DNA of 38,374 bases, from the NCBI GenBank assembly GCA_948788915.1, contig CAQFOZ010000024.1, positions 1 to 38,374 on the forward strand. Direction: 5' to 3'. This DNA is from an uncultured Muribaculaceae bacterium (GTDB taxonomy: Bacteria > Bacteroidota > Bacteroidia > Bacteroidales > Muribaculaceae). The position numbers were made by a program, and so were the translations under genes. The notes below the pieces were generated by a model. The model was not told where the DNA came from. It saw only the letters and a program-made list of their open reading frames with translations, and made no database searches. Of this stretch, positions 8,324 through 16,119 are shown piece by piece (position 1 is the first letter of the stretch; each line of letters begins with the position of its first letter).

Positions 8324-9223
8324 ATGAAAAGACTATTAGTTGTTATCTCAGTTATCATATGTACAGCAACAGTATACGCACAAAGTTATGACAACGTGCC
8401 CAAAGAAAAGACAGCAATACTGATGGTACATTTCGGGACGACATTTGATGACACCCGTGCCCTTACGATAGATGCCGTCAATGAAAAAGTAAAAGAGCAA
8501 TTCCACGGCATAAAAGTCGCAGAGGCGTATACGTCACGAATCATTATCAACAGACTGAAAAAACGGGGTATCTCCAAACAGACGCCACAAGAAGTGCTAT
8601 TACGACTTGCCGCTGACGGGTACACTCACATCATAGTACAAGGGACAAACGTAATAGACGGCATAGAGACCGAAGTTTTACGCAATGAGGCGGCTCTTAT
8701 GTCACCATTTTTCCAGGAAATAAGGGTTGGCCGCCCACTGCTGTATTCTGTGGAGGACTGTCAGAAAGTCGTCGGCATACTTACAAAACGTTATGGCAAA
8801 AAACTTTCAAAAAATGCTGCCGTAGTATTCATAGGACATGGCACTTCAACTCCTGCGAATGCCATCTATTCCCAGATCGACTATATGTTTGCCGCAGACG
8901 GAGCACCACAGTTTCATGTAGCTACCGTAGAAGGTTATCCAACCTATGAAACAACTTTGGCACAGTTAAAGTCTGACAAAATCAAAAATGTGACTCTCAT
9001 TCCGTTTATGTTCGTTGCCGGCGATCATGCAAAAAACGATATTAATATAGAATGGCGCAAGCAACTCGAGAATGAGGGGTATAAAGTATCAACTATTTTA
9101 GAGGGACTGGGACAGATTCCCGGTGTGCAGGATATTTTTATAGATCATATAAAAGAGGCTTTTAATGCTCCCGTACTTGACGCGACACATCAAAAGTCAT
9201 CATACATAAAAGAAAATATGTAA
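8324..9223 (+). CDS. cbiK: Sirohydrochlorin cobaltochelatase CbiK with signal peptide
   Basis: CbiK inserts Co2+ into sirohydrochlorin at the start of the anaerobic corrin pathway. The ATG at 8324 is chosen because it begins a Sec signal peptide (MKRLLVVISVIICTATVYA, cut before QS); an upstream in-frame start at 8252 would bury it behind 24 unrelated residues. The mature chain shows the N-terminal MVHFGTTFDDTR, the metal ligands His172 (GHGTS), Glu203 and His235 (GDHAKND), with spacing like the Salmonella enzyme (145, 175, 207). The predicted location is therefore periplasmic, as for the CbiK-P of Desulfovibrio. All later enzymes of the pathway here are cytoplasmic, which makes this placement odd. 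It lies between uptake genes, not next to the other cbi genes. Confidence 0.9.
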   Translation: MKRLLVVISVIICTATVYAQSYDNVPKEKTAILMVHFGTTFDDTRALTIDAVNEKVKEQFHGIKVAEAYTSRIIINRLKKRGISKQTPQEVLLRLAADGYTHIIVQGTNVIDGIETEVLRNEAALMSPFFQEIRVGRPLLYSVEDCQKVVGILTKRYGKKLSKNAAVVFIGHGTSTPANAIYSQIDYMFAADGAPQFHVATVEGYPTYETTLAQLKSDKIKNVTLIPFMFVAGDHAKNDINIEWRKQLENEGYKVSTILEGLGQIPGVQDIFIDHIKEAFNAPVLDATHQKSSYIKENM

Positions 9224-9229
9224 GAAGCC

Positions 9230-9313
9230 ATGACAGAAGTCAAGAAAAGAACCCTTATTATCTTCGGAGTATTAATTATAATCAGGGCTTGTCTATATGG
9301 TATTTACGCCTAA
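9230..9313 (+). CDS. 27-residue putative membrane peptide
   Basis: A short frame from ATG 9230 to TAA 9311-9313 fits between cbiK (stop at 9223) and btuF (ATG at 9318) with gaps of 6 and 4 bases. Its product begins MTEVKKRT and continues as one hydrophobic stretch (LIIFGVLIIIRACLYGIYA) broken by a single Arg-Ala-Cys, which fits a single membrane helix with the basic end inside. The tight packing matches the rest of the operon. I know no family for it; it could also be a leader that couples translation of btuF to cbiK. Confidence 0.5.
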   Translation: MTEVKKRTLIIFGVLIIIRACLYGIYA

Positions 9314-9317
9314 AAAT

Positions 9318-10463
9318 ATGAAACTAACCGGTTTAATTTTAGCTTTAACGGGTACAATGCTGATGTGTTCTTGCGTAGGGCGCCACACAACAGACAGACA
9401 TGACGGCAGCGAGGCGCAGGACATAGACTCAGTCTCTATGATAGCGCCTAAGTATGCACAAGGGTTTAATGTGAAATATCTTGACGATATAGTGCTTCTT
9501 GACATTAATGACCCCGAGAATCGCGAAGCAGAACAATTTCATTTCGCACTTACAGGCAAAGATTTCTCGGGAGAAATTCCTGAAGGCTACAGCCGTCTCA
9601 ATATCCCTGTCGAGTCGGCGATATGTATGACATCCTTACAGTTGTCAAATTTCCTCAAACTTGGAATTCCCGAAAAAGTTGTCGGGATTACCAGCACCCG
9701 CCATCTTCACAACGAGCAGATGAATCGTCAACTTAAAGAAGGCAAGACACATAAAATAGGGATTGAAGGGAATTTTGACAATGAGGTCATCATGGCTCTA
9801 AACCCTGATGTGATCTTCATATCACCGTTCAAAAGGGGTGGCTACGATGCTATCCGCAATGTTGACATACCTATGATTCCACACTTGGGTTATAAGGAAC
9901 TGACTCCACTCGGGCAAGCCGAATGGATAAAAGTAATAGGCTTGCTGACCGGCAACTCAGCAAAAGCAAACGTGGAGTTCCGAGCCATCGAAAACCGTTA
10001 TAATAATTTAAAAGCAATGGTAGACACCGTTTCAAGCCGCCCAACTGTTTTCAGCGGAGAAATGCGTGGAGGCAACTGGTATGCAGTTGGCGGAAAAAGC
10101 TTTCTTGCCCAGCTGTTCAGAGATGCCGGTGGAGATTATTTCCTCAATGACAACAAAGAATCCGGAGGAGTAACACTCGATTACGAAACAGTCTATACCA
10201 ACGCGGCAAATGCCGACTATTGGAGAATCGTCAACAGTTTTGACGGAGAATTCAACTATAATGTATTGAAAGATCAGGATAACCGCTATACCGACTTTGA
10301 TGCATGGAAAAATCATGGTGTAATCTATTGCAATATGAAAGAGGTTCCTTTCTATGAAAAGATGCCGGTGGAGCCGGAAGTTGTCTTGGCTGACTTTATT
10401 CATGTTCTTCATCCGGATATTCTTCCTAATCATAAACCGAGTTATTATCATTTGCTAAAATGA
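9318..10463 (+). CDS. btuF: Corrinoid ABC transporter substrate-binding lipoprotein
   Basis: The 381-residue protein is the periplasmic binding component that hands corrinoid to BtuCD. The ATG at 9318 is taken because a lipoprotein signal follows immediately (MKLTGLILALTGTMLMCSC, lipid Cys probably residue 19); an ATG 21 bases upstream would add seven odd residues. The body shows the two-lobed BtuF/FecB helical-backbone family features: LGIPEKVVGITS, NPDVIFISPFKRGG in the first lobe and GNWYAVGGKSFLAQLFRDAG in the second. It overlaps btuC by four bases. Substrate is assigned from the riboswitch-controlled context; on sequence alone it could be a siderophore or heme binder. Confidence 0.88.
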   Translation: MKLTGLILALTGTMLMCSCVGRHTTDRHDGSEAQDIDSVSMIAPKYAQGFNVKYLDDIVLLDINDPENREAEQFHFALTGKDFSGEIPEGYSRLNIPVESAICMTSLQLSNFLKLGIPEKVVGITSTRHLHNEQMNRQLKEGKTHKIGIEGNFDNEVIMALNPDVIFISPFKRGGYDAIRNVDIPMIPHLGYKELTPLGQAEWIKVIGLLTGNSAKANVEFRAIENRYNNLKAMVDTVSSRPTVFSGEMRGGNWYAVGGKSFLAQLFRDAGGDYFLNDNKESGGVTLDYETVYTNAANADYWRIVNSFDGEFNYNVLKDQDNRYTDFDAWKNHGVIYCNMKEVPFYEKMPVEPEVVLADFIHVLHPDILPNHKPSYYHLLK

Positions 10464-11494
10464 ACCGGAAAACCACAATGCTGCTGATGCTATTATTGGC
10501 ACTGTCAATAATAGTTTTCCTAATACTCAATCTCATATTGGGTACGGTCAATATTCCGGTGGGTGATGTAATTGATATTCTCCTTGGCAATCATGACAAT
10601 AACAAAATATGGACCAATATTGTGATGAAGTCCCGTCTGCCTCAATCCTTGACAGCAGTCATGGCCGGAGCCGGTCTTGCGGTGAGCGGACTTCTGATGC
10701 AGACAGTGTTCCGCAATCCGCTTGCGGGCCCGTCGGTGCTCGGCATAAGTTCGGGTGCGAGTTTGGGAGTCGCGTGTGTTGTTCTTTTATCAGGAAGTAT
10801 CGGTGGTGTGGCATTAAGTAAACTCGGAGTAATAGGAGAAGTTACGATTACACTGTCCGCAATCATTGGTTCTCTTCTCATTATGGCTCTGATAGCTTTT
10901 GTCGCCCAAAAAGTCAAAGGGAACGTAACGCTTCTTATAATGGGGGTTATGATCGGCTATATTGCCAATGCAATTATCGGTGTACTGAAGTTCTTTAGTG
11001 CCGAAGAGGACATTCGCGCATATGTCATATGGGGATTGGGCAGCTTCTCCCGCGTATCAGGAGGGCAGACAACAATATTTGTAGTATTAATGTTGATTTT
11101 GCTTCCAACCTCGTTCTTTTTAATAAAGACTCTTAATCTGCTCCTGTTGGGTGATTCTTATGCCCGTAATCTTGGACTGAATATCAAACGGGCCAGATTA
11201 CTTGTCATAGGATGCTCAGGAGTACTGGTTGCCGTTGTAACAGCGTATTGCGGTCCGATAGTATTTTTAGGTCTGGCAGTTCCTCACATCTGTCGGGGAC
11301 TGTTCCATACGTCGAACCATGCCACAATTCTTCCCGCTTCATTGCTTGGCGGAGCATCACTGGCACTATTATGCAATCTTATAGCCCGTCTCCCGGGATT
11401 TGAGGGCGCGCTTCCTGTCAATTCAGTAACAGCTCTTGTTGGTGCTCCCGTAGTCATGTGGGTATTGTTCAACAAACGCAAGAATGAGATATGA
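10460..11494 (+). CDS. btuC: Corrinoid ABC transporter permease (FecCD/BtuC family)
   Basis: This 344-residue inner-membrane protein has about ten hydrophobic segments and the family marks MKSRLPQSLTAVMAGAGLAV, GLLMQTVFRNPLAGPSVLG near residues 76-94 and FLGLAVPHICRG near the coupling helix around 271. It forms the transmembrane pore of the BtuCDF importer. Start (ATG overlapping the btuF stop as ATGA) and end (ATGA overlap with btuD) show tight translational coupling. Confidence 0.93.
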   Translation: MNRKTTMLLMLLLALSIIVFLILNLILGTVNIPVGDVIDILLGNHDNNKIWTNIVMKSRLPQSLTAVMAGAGLAVSGLLMQTVFRNPLAGPSVLGISSGASLGVACVVLLSGSIGGVALSKLGVIGEVTITLSAIIGSLLIMALIAFVAQKVKGNVTLLIMGVMIGYIANAIIGVLKFFSAEEDIRAYVIWGLGSFSRVSGGQTTIFVVLMLILLPTSFFLIKTLNLLLLGDSYARNLGLNIKRARLLVIGCSGVLVAVVTAYCGPIVFLGLAVPHICRGLFHTSNHATILPASLLGGASLALLCNLIARLPGFEGALPVNSVTALVGAPVVMWVLFNKRKNEI

Positions 11495-12489
11495 AATATA
11501 AGGAGGAAACTATCCGGATTATTGATTTGGAAACCGGGTATCATTCAAAAAAAGGAACAACGGTCATAACCACGGGTATAAGCGCGTCGTTATATTCCGG
11601 AGAACTGACATGCCTTCTTGGTCCCAACGGAGCCGGCAAATCGACTTTATTGAAGACTCTGACGGCATTCCTTCCCCCTCTAAAAGGGGAAATATGCATT
11701 CAGCACAAGTCTTTGGCAGAGTATTCTGATGCAGAACTCTCCAAGGTGATTGGTGTGGTATTGACAGAGAAACTCAATCTCATCAACATGTCGGTTGAAG
11801 AACTCGTCGAAATGGGACGAAGTCCTTATACAGGTTTTTGGGGACACATGAACGAGACCGACCGCAGAATAGTTTCCGAGTCCATTACTCTTGTCGGGAT
11901 AGACCACCTGAAAGAACGAATGATCCAGACTCTTAGCGATGGCGAACGTCAGAAAGTAATGATAGCCAAGGCTCTTGCCCAGGAAACGCCTGTCATCTTT
12001 CTTGATGAGCCGACTGCTTTCCTTGACTATCCAAGCAAAGTGGAGATCATGCAGTTGCTCCAGCGTCTTGCAAGGGAAAAAGGCAAGACTGTGTTCCTGT
12101 CAATTCATGATCTTGAACTGGCACTACAAATAGCAGACAAGGTATGGCTACTTGACAGACCTCACGGAGTGACAATCGGCACGCCTGAAGATCTTGCCCT
12201 CAATGGTGATATGGGCAAATATTTTCATCGTGACGGTGTGGAGTTCGAACACGAAAGAGGTTTATTCAAAATCTGTCATAAGATTGACAAGACTGTCAAA
12301 TTAATAGGTGAGGGTGCAAAATTCAATATGGTAAAGAAAGCTCTCGCCCGTCAAGGTATTGGCATTAATACCAATGACGTCACTTCCAATGATATCATAA
12401 TTGAAATAGCAGACGATGGATACCTATATAATGGTGAAAAAGCTGTTTCTATTGAAATACTGCTTGATATGCTCAACGATTCTATTTAA
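11491..12489 (+). CDS. btuD: Corrinoid ABC transporter ATPase with C-terminal extension
   Basis: The 332-residue ATPase drives corrinoid import. Walker A is GPNGAGKST at residues 44-52, the ABC signature is LSDGERQKVMIAKAL near 148, Walker B is VIFLDEP and the switch His is in SIHDLE. The ABC domain ends near residue 250. The last 80 or so residues (from about YFHRDGVEFE onward, with IGEGAKFNMVKKAL) are extra compared with E. coli BtuD (249 residues) and form what looks like a small mixed alpha/beta domain, possibly regulatory. It starts inside the btuC stop (ATGA) and ends 16 bases before the ApgM-like gene. Confidence 0.92.
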   Translation: MKYKEETIRIIDLETGYHSKKGTTVITTGISASLYSGELTCLLGPNGAGKSTLLKTLTAFLPPLKGEICIQHKSLAEYSDAELSKVIGVVLTEKLNLINMSVEELVEMGRSPYTGFWGHMNETDRRIVSESITLVGIDHLKERMIQTLSDGERQKVMIAKALAQETPVIFLDEPTAFLDYPSKVEIMQLLQRLAREKGKTVFLSIHDLELALQIADKVWLLDRPHGVTIGTPEDLALNGDMGKYFHRDGVEFEHERGLFKICHKIDKTVKLIGEGAKFNMVKKALARQGIGINTNDVTSNDIIIEIADDGYLYNGEKAVSIEILLDMLNDSI

Positions 12490-12505
12490 ATTAAACTGAC
12501 TACCG

Positions 12506-13549
12506 ATGAAACGTCTGCTGATAATCATAGACGGTATGGATGACGAGCCAATTCCCGCTTTCGGAAATCTCACACCATCATACTATGCGTATATGCCGGC
12601 CTTGCGGCATATACGTGAGCACGGTATTATGTCGCGACAAAATACTATCCCACCGGGATGCATCCCGGGAACAGAGGTTGCAGTTCTGAGGATACTGGGA
12701 CATGATTTACAAGCCGGATGCTCATCGAGATCCTGGTTTGAAGCCTTGGGTGCCGGAATTACGGTAAATGATAAAGACTTATGTTTAAGGTGTAATCTTA
12801 TAAGACACGAGAACGGTTACATCAGTTCCCATAGCGGTGCTGAAATCTCTTCTCATCAGTGCGCTGAAATAATCGATGTTCTCAATACAAATTTTGGCAG
12901 GAAAGGAATCGAATTCCATGGTACGGGAGACTTCCGCTGTCTATTGATTCTACGCGAATGCAGTGCGAATATAGCAGCAAATCCCACCCATACATTAGTT
13001 GGCAGAGAATTATCCAGTCTTCTTGTCTCTTCTGATGATTCGTTTCTTGCTGAATCCCTTAATGAAATCATCGTAAATTCAAGAAATGTCCTCGCAAATT
13101 ATCCTTCAAATGGGATATCTCTTTGGGCACCGGGGCGGCCGATGCAATTTTCCCAAAGAACAACAGGCGCAGTAATTGCCGGAGTCAATATAATGAAAGG
13201 TATTGGCCATGCTGTCGGAATGACAGTCATAAAAGTAGATGGAGCCACTGGTGACGATCAGACTGATTACTCTGCAAAATTACACGCAGCAATGAAAGCC
13301 CTGAAAAAATTTGACTTTGTATTATTGCACATTGAGGCTCCGGATGAAGCTTCTCATCAAAAGGACAGTTTGAAAAAAGTGCGGATTCTTGAAGAAATAG
13401 ATCGCAGACTTCTCGTTCCGTTACTCAGTAAAAATACAAATCTTGATGTGACTATACAATCTGACCATGTGACCTCTTCCCTATCAGGACAACATCTTGA
13501 CTGGCCGGTTGAGGTTGTACAATATAAACTAAGAAACAATGAGAAATAA
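12506..13549 (+). CDS. ApgM-like alkaline-phosphatase-superfamily enzyme in the cobalamin operon
   Basis: This 347-residue protein resembles archaeal-type cofactor-independent phosphoglycerate mutase (usually about 400 residues). The active-site set is intact: Asp9 in IIDGMDDEP, Thr56 in PGTEVAVLRILG at the nucleophile position (Ser in most relatives), Asp280 and His284 in HIEAPDEASHQKD, Asp320-His321 and His330 in SDHVTSSLSGQH. The segment KGIGHAVGMTVIKVDGATGD near 231-250 is also typical. Glycolytic mutase is not needed in a B12 operon, so a phosphoryl-transfer step of B12 synthesis is likelier. PduX, the kinase that makes threonine phosphate for CobD, is not encoded nearby. From memory, ApgM relatives in Bacteroides threonine operons are proposed homoserine kinases. 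A threonine kinase role is therefore my leading guess, not a demonstrated one. It overlaps cbiH by 11 bases. Confidence 0.8.
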   Translation: MKRLLIIIDGMDDEPIPAFGNLTPSYYAYMPALRHIREHGIMSRQNTIPPGCIPGTEVAVLRILGHDLQAGCSSRSWFEALGAGITVNDKDLCLRCNLIRHENGYISSHSGAEISSHQCAEIIDVLNTNFGRKGIEFHGTGDFRCLLILRECSANIAANPTHTLVGRELSSLLVSSDDSFLAESLNEIIVNSRNVLANYPSNGISLWAPGRPMQFSQRTTGAVIAGVNIMKGIGHAVGMTVIKVDGATGDDQTDYSAKLHAAMKALKKFDFVLLHIEAPDEASHQKDSLKKVRILEEIDRRLLVPLLSKNTNLDVTIQSDHVTSSLSGQHLDWPVEVVQYKLRNNEK

Positions 13550-14942
13550 AATAACAGTAATAGGAATAGGTCCAGGCAATGAAAGCGATATGACTTCACG
13601 TGCAATCGAGGCATTAAAAACCGCAGACATAATAGTCGGATATACTTGCTATATACCTTTTATCTTCCATCTTCTAAAAGACAATGCAGAGATTGTGAAG
13701 AACGGTATGAAACAGGAACGCAACCGCATCGAGAAAGCTTTGGAGATAGCTGAAAGCGGACGTGATGTATGTGTGATCAGTTCCGGTGACTCGGGAATAT
13801 ACGGAATGGCTCCGTTGGTTTATGAAATGCTTCGGGAAAGAGGCCTTGAGGCCGAAGTAGAAGTCATACCGGGTATCAGTGCGTTTCAAAAAGCAGCCTC
13901 ACTACTCGGGGCTCCAGTGGGGCACGATTTCTGTGTCATATCATTGAGCGATCTCATGACACCCTGGAGTGTTATCGAGAAACGAATCAAAGCTGCCGCA
14001 GACGCAGACTTTGTTACGGCTGTCTATAACCCCAAGAGCACCGGGCGTTATTGGGAGCTATACCGTCTAAAAGAACTGTTCCTGCAAGTGCGAGATTCAA
14101 AAACACCTGTGGGATATGTCCGACAGGCGGGGCGCGACGGAGAACAGGTAAAAGTTACAACCTTAGGAGATTTCGATCCGGAAGACGTGGATATGTTTAC
14201 AGTGGTGATAATCGGAAACTCTCAGTCATATAAGTGTCAGAAGCAAATTATTACACCACGTGGATATTACTCGGGAACAGCTGATAATGACACTGCTCCA
14301 GGACAATCAATTATGATTGAAAGCTTCCACACAATCGAAAAAGAACTGGTAAATCCCAATATTCCCCTCGGTCTTAAATGGCCTCTCTTACATGCTATCC
14401 ATACAACCGCAGATTTCGAAATGGAAAAAATCCTGATGGCCGACAACGATGCTGTCGAACGCATTTTTACATCATTGACCGAGGGAAGAGTCAGGACAAT
14501 CGTCACAGATGTCACAATGGCGGCATCGGGTATAAGGAAGGGTGCTCTCTCCCGTCTTGGCATCGAAGTGAAGTGTTATCTCAATAATCCGGAAACGTCC
14601 GTCCTTGCGCAAGAGAAGGGTATCACAAGAACTCAGGCCGGAATAAGGCTTGCCGCCAAAGAGCATCCGGACGCTTTGTATGTGTTTGGCAACGCACCGA
14701 CAGCACTGATGGAGCTCTGTTCCCTCATACGCCACAATAAGGTCTCCCCTTGCGGAATAATAGCCGCTCCGGTTGGATTCGTACATGTATGTGAGAGTAA
14801 ACATATGGTAAAGCCATTCTCCAATATTCCAAAGATAATTGTTGAAGGCCGCAAAGGTGGCAGCAATCTTGCGGCAACTTTGGTCAACTCAATACTGTGC
14901 TGGCCTGACGCAGAACTGTTAAAACCGGGTAGAGATGTCTGA
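13539..14942 (+). CDS. cbiHC: CbiH-CbiC fusion: precorrin-3B C17-methyltransferase and precorrin-8 methylmutase
   Basis: The 467-residue chain joins two pathway enzymes. Residues 1 to about 245 are CbiH/CobJ: KITVIGIGPGNESDMTSRA at the start, SSGDSGIYGMA near 87 and the EVIPGISAFQKAASLLGAP motif near 110, all typical of tetrapyrrole SAM methyltransferases; it methylates C17 and drives ring contraction. Residues about 255-467 are CbiC/CobH: TDVTMAASGIRKGAL near 326 and IIAAPVGFVHVCESKH near 406 hold the active-site His (H409 or neighbour) that moves the C11 methyl group to C12. It overlaps the previous gene by 11 bases and the next by 8. Confidence 0.93.
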   Translation: MRNKITVIGIGPGNESDMTSRAIEALKTADIIVGYTCYIPFIFHLLKDNAEIVKNGMKQERNRIEKALEIAESGRDVCVISSGDSGIYGMAPLVYEMLRERGLEAEVEVIPGISAFQKAASLLGAPVGHDFCVISLSDLMTPWSVIEKRIKAAADADFVTAVYNPKSTGRYWELYRLKELFLQVRDSKTPVGYVRQAGRDGEQVKVTTLGDFDPEDVDMFTVVIIGNSQSYKCQKQIITPRGYYSGTADNDTAPGQSIMIESFHTIEKELVNPNIPLGLKWPLLHAIHTTADFEMEKILMADNDAVERIFTSLTEGRVRTIVTDVTMAASGIRKGALSRLGIEVKCYLNNPETSVLAQEKGITRTQAGIRLAAKEHPDALYVFGNAPTALMELCSLIRHNKVSPCGIIAAPVGFVHVCESKHMVKPFSNIPKIIVEGRKGGSNLAATLVNSILCWPDAELLKPGRDV

Positions 14943-16119
14943 AAAAAGATTTACAGTAATAGGTGTTTCGGATAGCCGCAAGCAGTGGTTTTCCCCTGAA
15001 ATCTCTTCAATCATAAAAAACAGTAATGTGTTTTCCGGGGGGCAAAGGCATCATGAAATTGTAGCACACTTATTACCCGCTGATGCTGTGTGGATTGACA
15101 TAACAGTGCCACTGAAAAAAGTGTTCAAAGAATATGATCCGTTTACACATATCGTGATATTTGCCTCTGGAGATCCGTTATTCTTTGGATATGCCGTTAC
15201 GCTTCAAAGAGTATTTCCAGACGCTCAAATGGATGTTTTTCCTACCTTCAACTCCCTCCAGCATCTTGCCCATAAACTGCGTCTCCCCTATTCTGACATG
15301 ATCAGTTTATCAGTCACGGGGCGACCATGGAAAAATCTGGATGTTGCGTTGATTCGGAATCAACAGACGATTGGAGTTCTCACCGATAGAAAAAAGGGAC
15401 CCGCCGAGATAGCAACCAGAATGCTTTATTACGGTTATGGCAACTATGTCATGAGTGTCGGTGAATGTCTTGGAAACTCCTTTGAAAATGTCAGAACCCT
15501 ATCTTTAAAAGAAGCTGCAGAGATGAAGTTTCGGGATCCCAACTGCGTAATTCTCCAAAGGACTGAACAAAAAGAAAGATTCTTCGGAATTCCTGAAAAA
15601 TTGTTCAGCCATCTTGAAGGCAGAAGCAATATGATAACAAAAATGCCTGTACGACTATTGTCGCTTGCCATGCTGGACTTACCCGGAAAATCCGTTATGT
15701 GGGATATCGGATTCTGCACGGGGTCTGTTTCCATAGAGGCAAAGTTACAGTTTCCGGAATTGGACATTGTGGCTTTTGAGCGTCGGGAAGAATCACGCAA
15801 ACTCATCGATGAAAACTGCCGCCGATTCGGAACTCCCGGGATTGTGGATGTAATAACAGATTTTATGGAATGTGATCTAAACCGGTATCCTACCCCGGAT
15901 GCAGTTTTTATTGGAGGCCACGGTGGCAAACTTGAAGAAATGGTACGGAGAGTTTTCCATTATCTCCGTCCGGGAGGTTGCGTGGTATTTAATTCTGTCA
16001 CTGATGAGAGTTGTAAAACTTTCATTTCAGCAGTTGAGAACATTGGGAAAAGCATAGTAGAATCACACCGACTTCATCTTGATTCATATAACCCAATTAT
16101 GATAATAAAAGCGATATGA
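14935..16119 (+). CDS. cbiET: CbiE-CbiT fusion: precorrin-6B C5,15-methyltransferase/decarboxylase
   Basis: The 394-residue protein corresponds to CobL. The N-terminal half (to about 205) is the CbiE C5-methyltransferase with FASGDPLFFGYA near 76 and GVLTDRKKGPAEIA near 154. The C-terminal half (from about 225) is CbiT, the C15-methyltransferase that also decarboxylates the C12 acetate; its SAM loop is MWDIGFCTGSVSIEA near 255-270 and FIGGHGGKLEEM is near 324. The usual glycine-rich first loop of CbiE is degenerate (VIGVSDSRK). It shares ATGA with the following gene. Confidence 0.93.
   Translation: MSEKRFTVIGVSDSRKQWFSPEISSIIKNSNVFSGGQRHHEIVAHLLPADAVWIDITVPLKKVFKEYDPFTHIVIFASGDPLFFGYAVTLQRVFPDAQMDVFPTFNSLQHLAHKLRLPYSDMISLSVTGRPWKNLDVALIRNQQTIGVLTDRKKGPAEIATRMLYYGYGNYVMSVGECLGNSFENVRTLSLKEAAEMKFRDPNCVILQRTEQKERFFGIPEKLFSHLEGRSNMITKMPVRLLSLAMLDLPGKSVMWDIGFCTGSVSIEAKLQFPELDIVAFERREESRKLIDENCRRFGTPGIVDVITDFMECDLNRYPTPDAVFIGGHGGKLEEMVRRVFHYLRPGGCVVFNSVTDESCKTFISAVENIGKSIVESHRLHLDSYNPIMIIKAI

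Noticed and set aside
15444..15929. 161-codon minus-strand frame inside cbiET
   Set aside because: It is the antisense shadow of the CbiE/CbiT junction; no family features.
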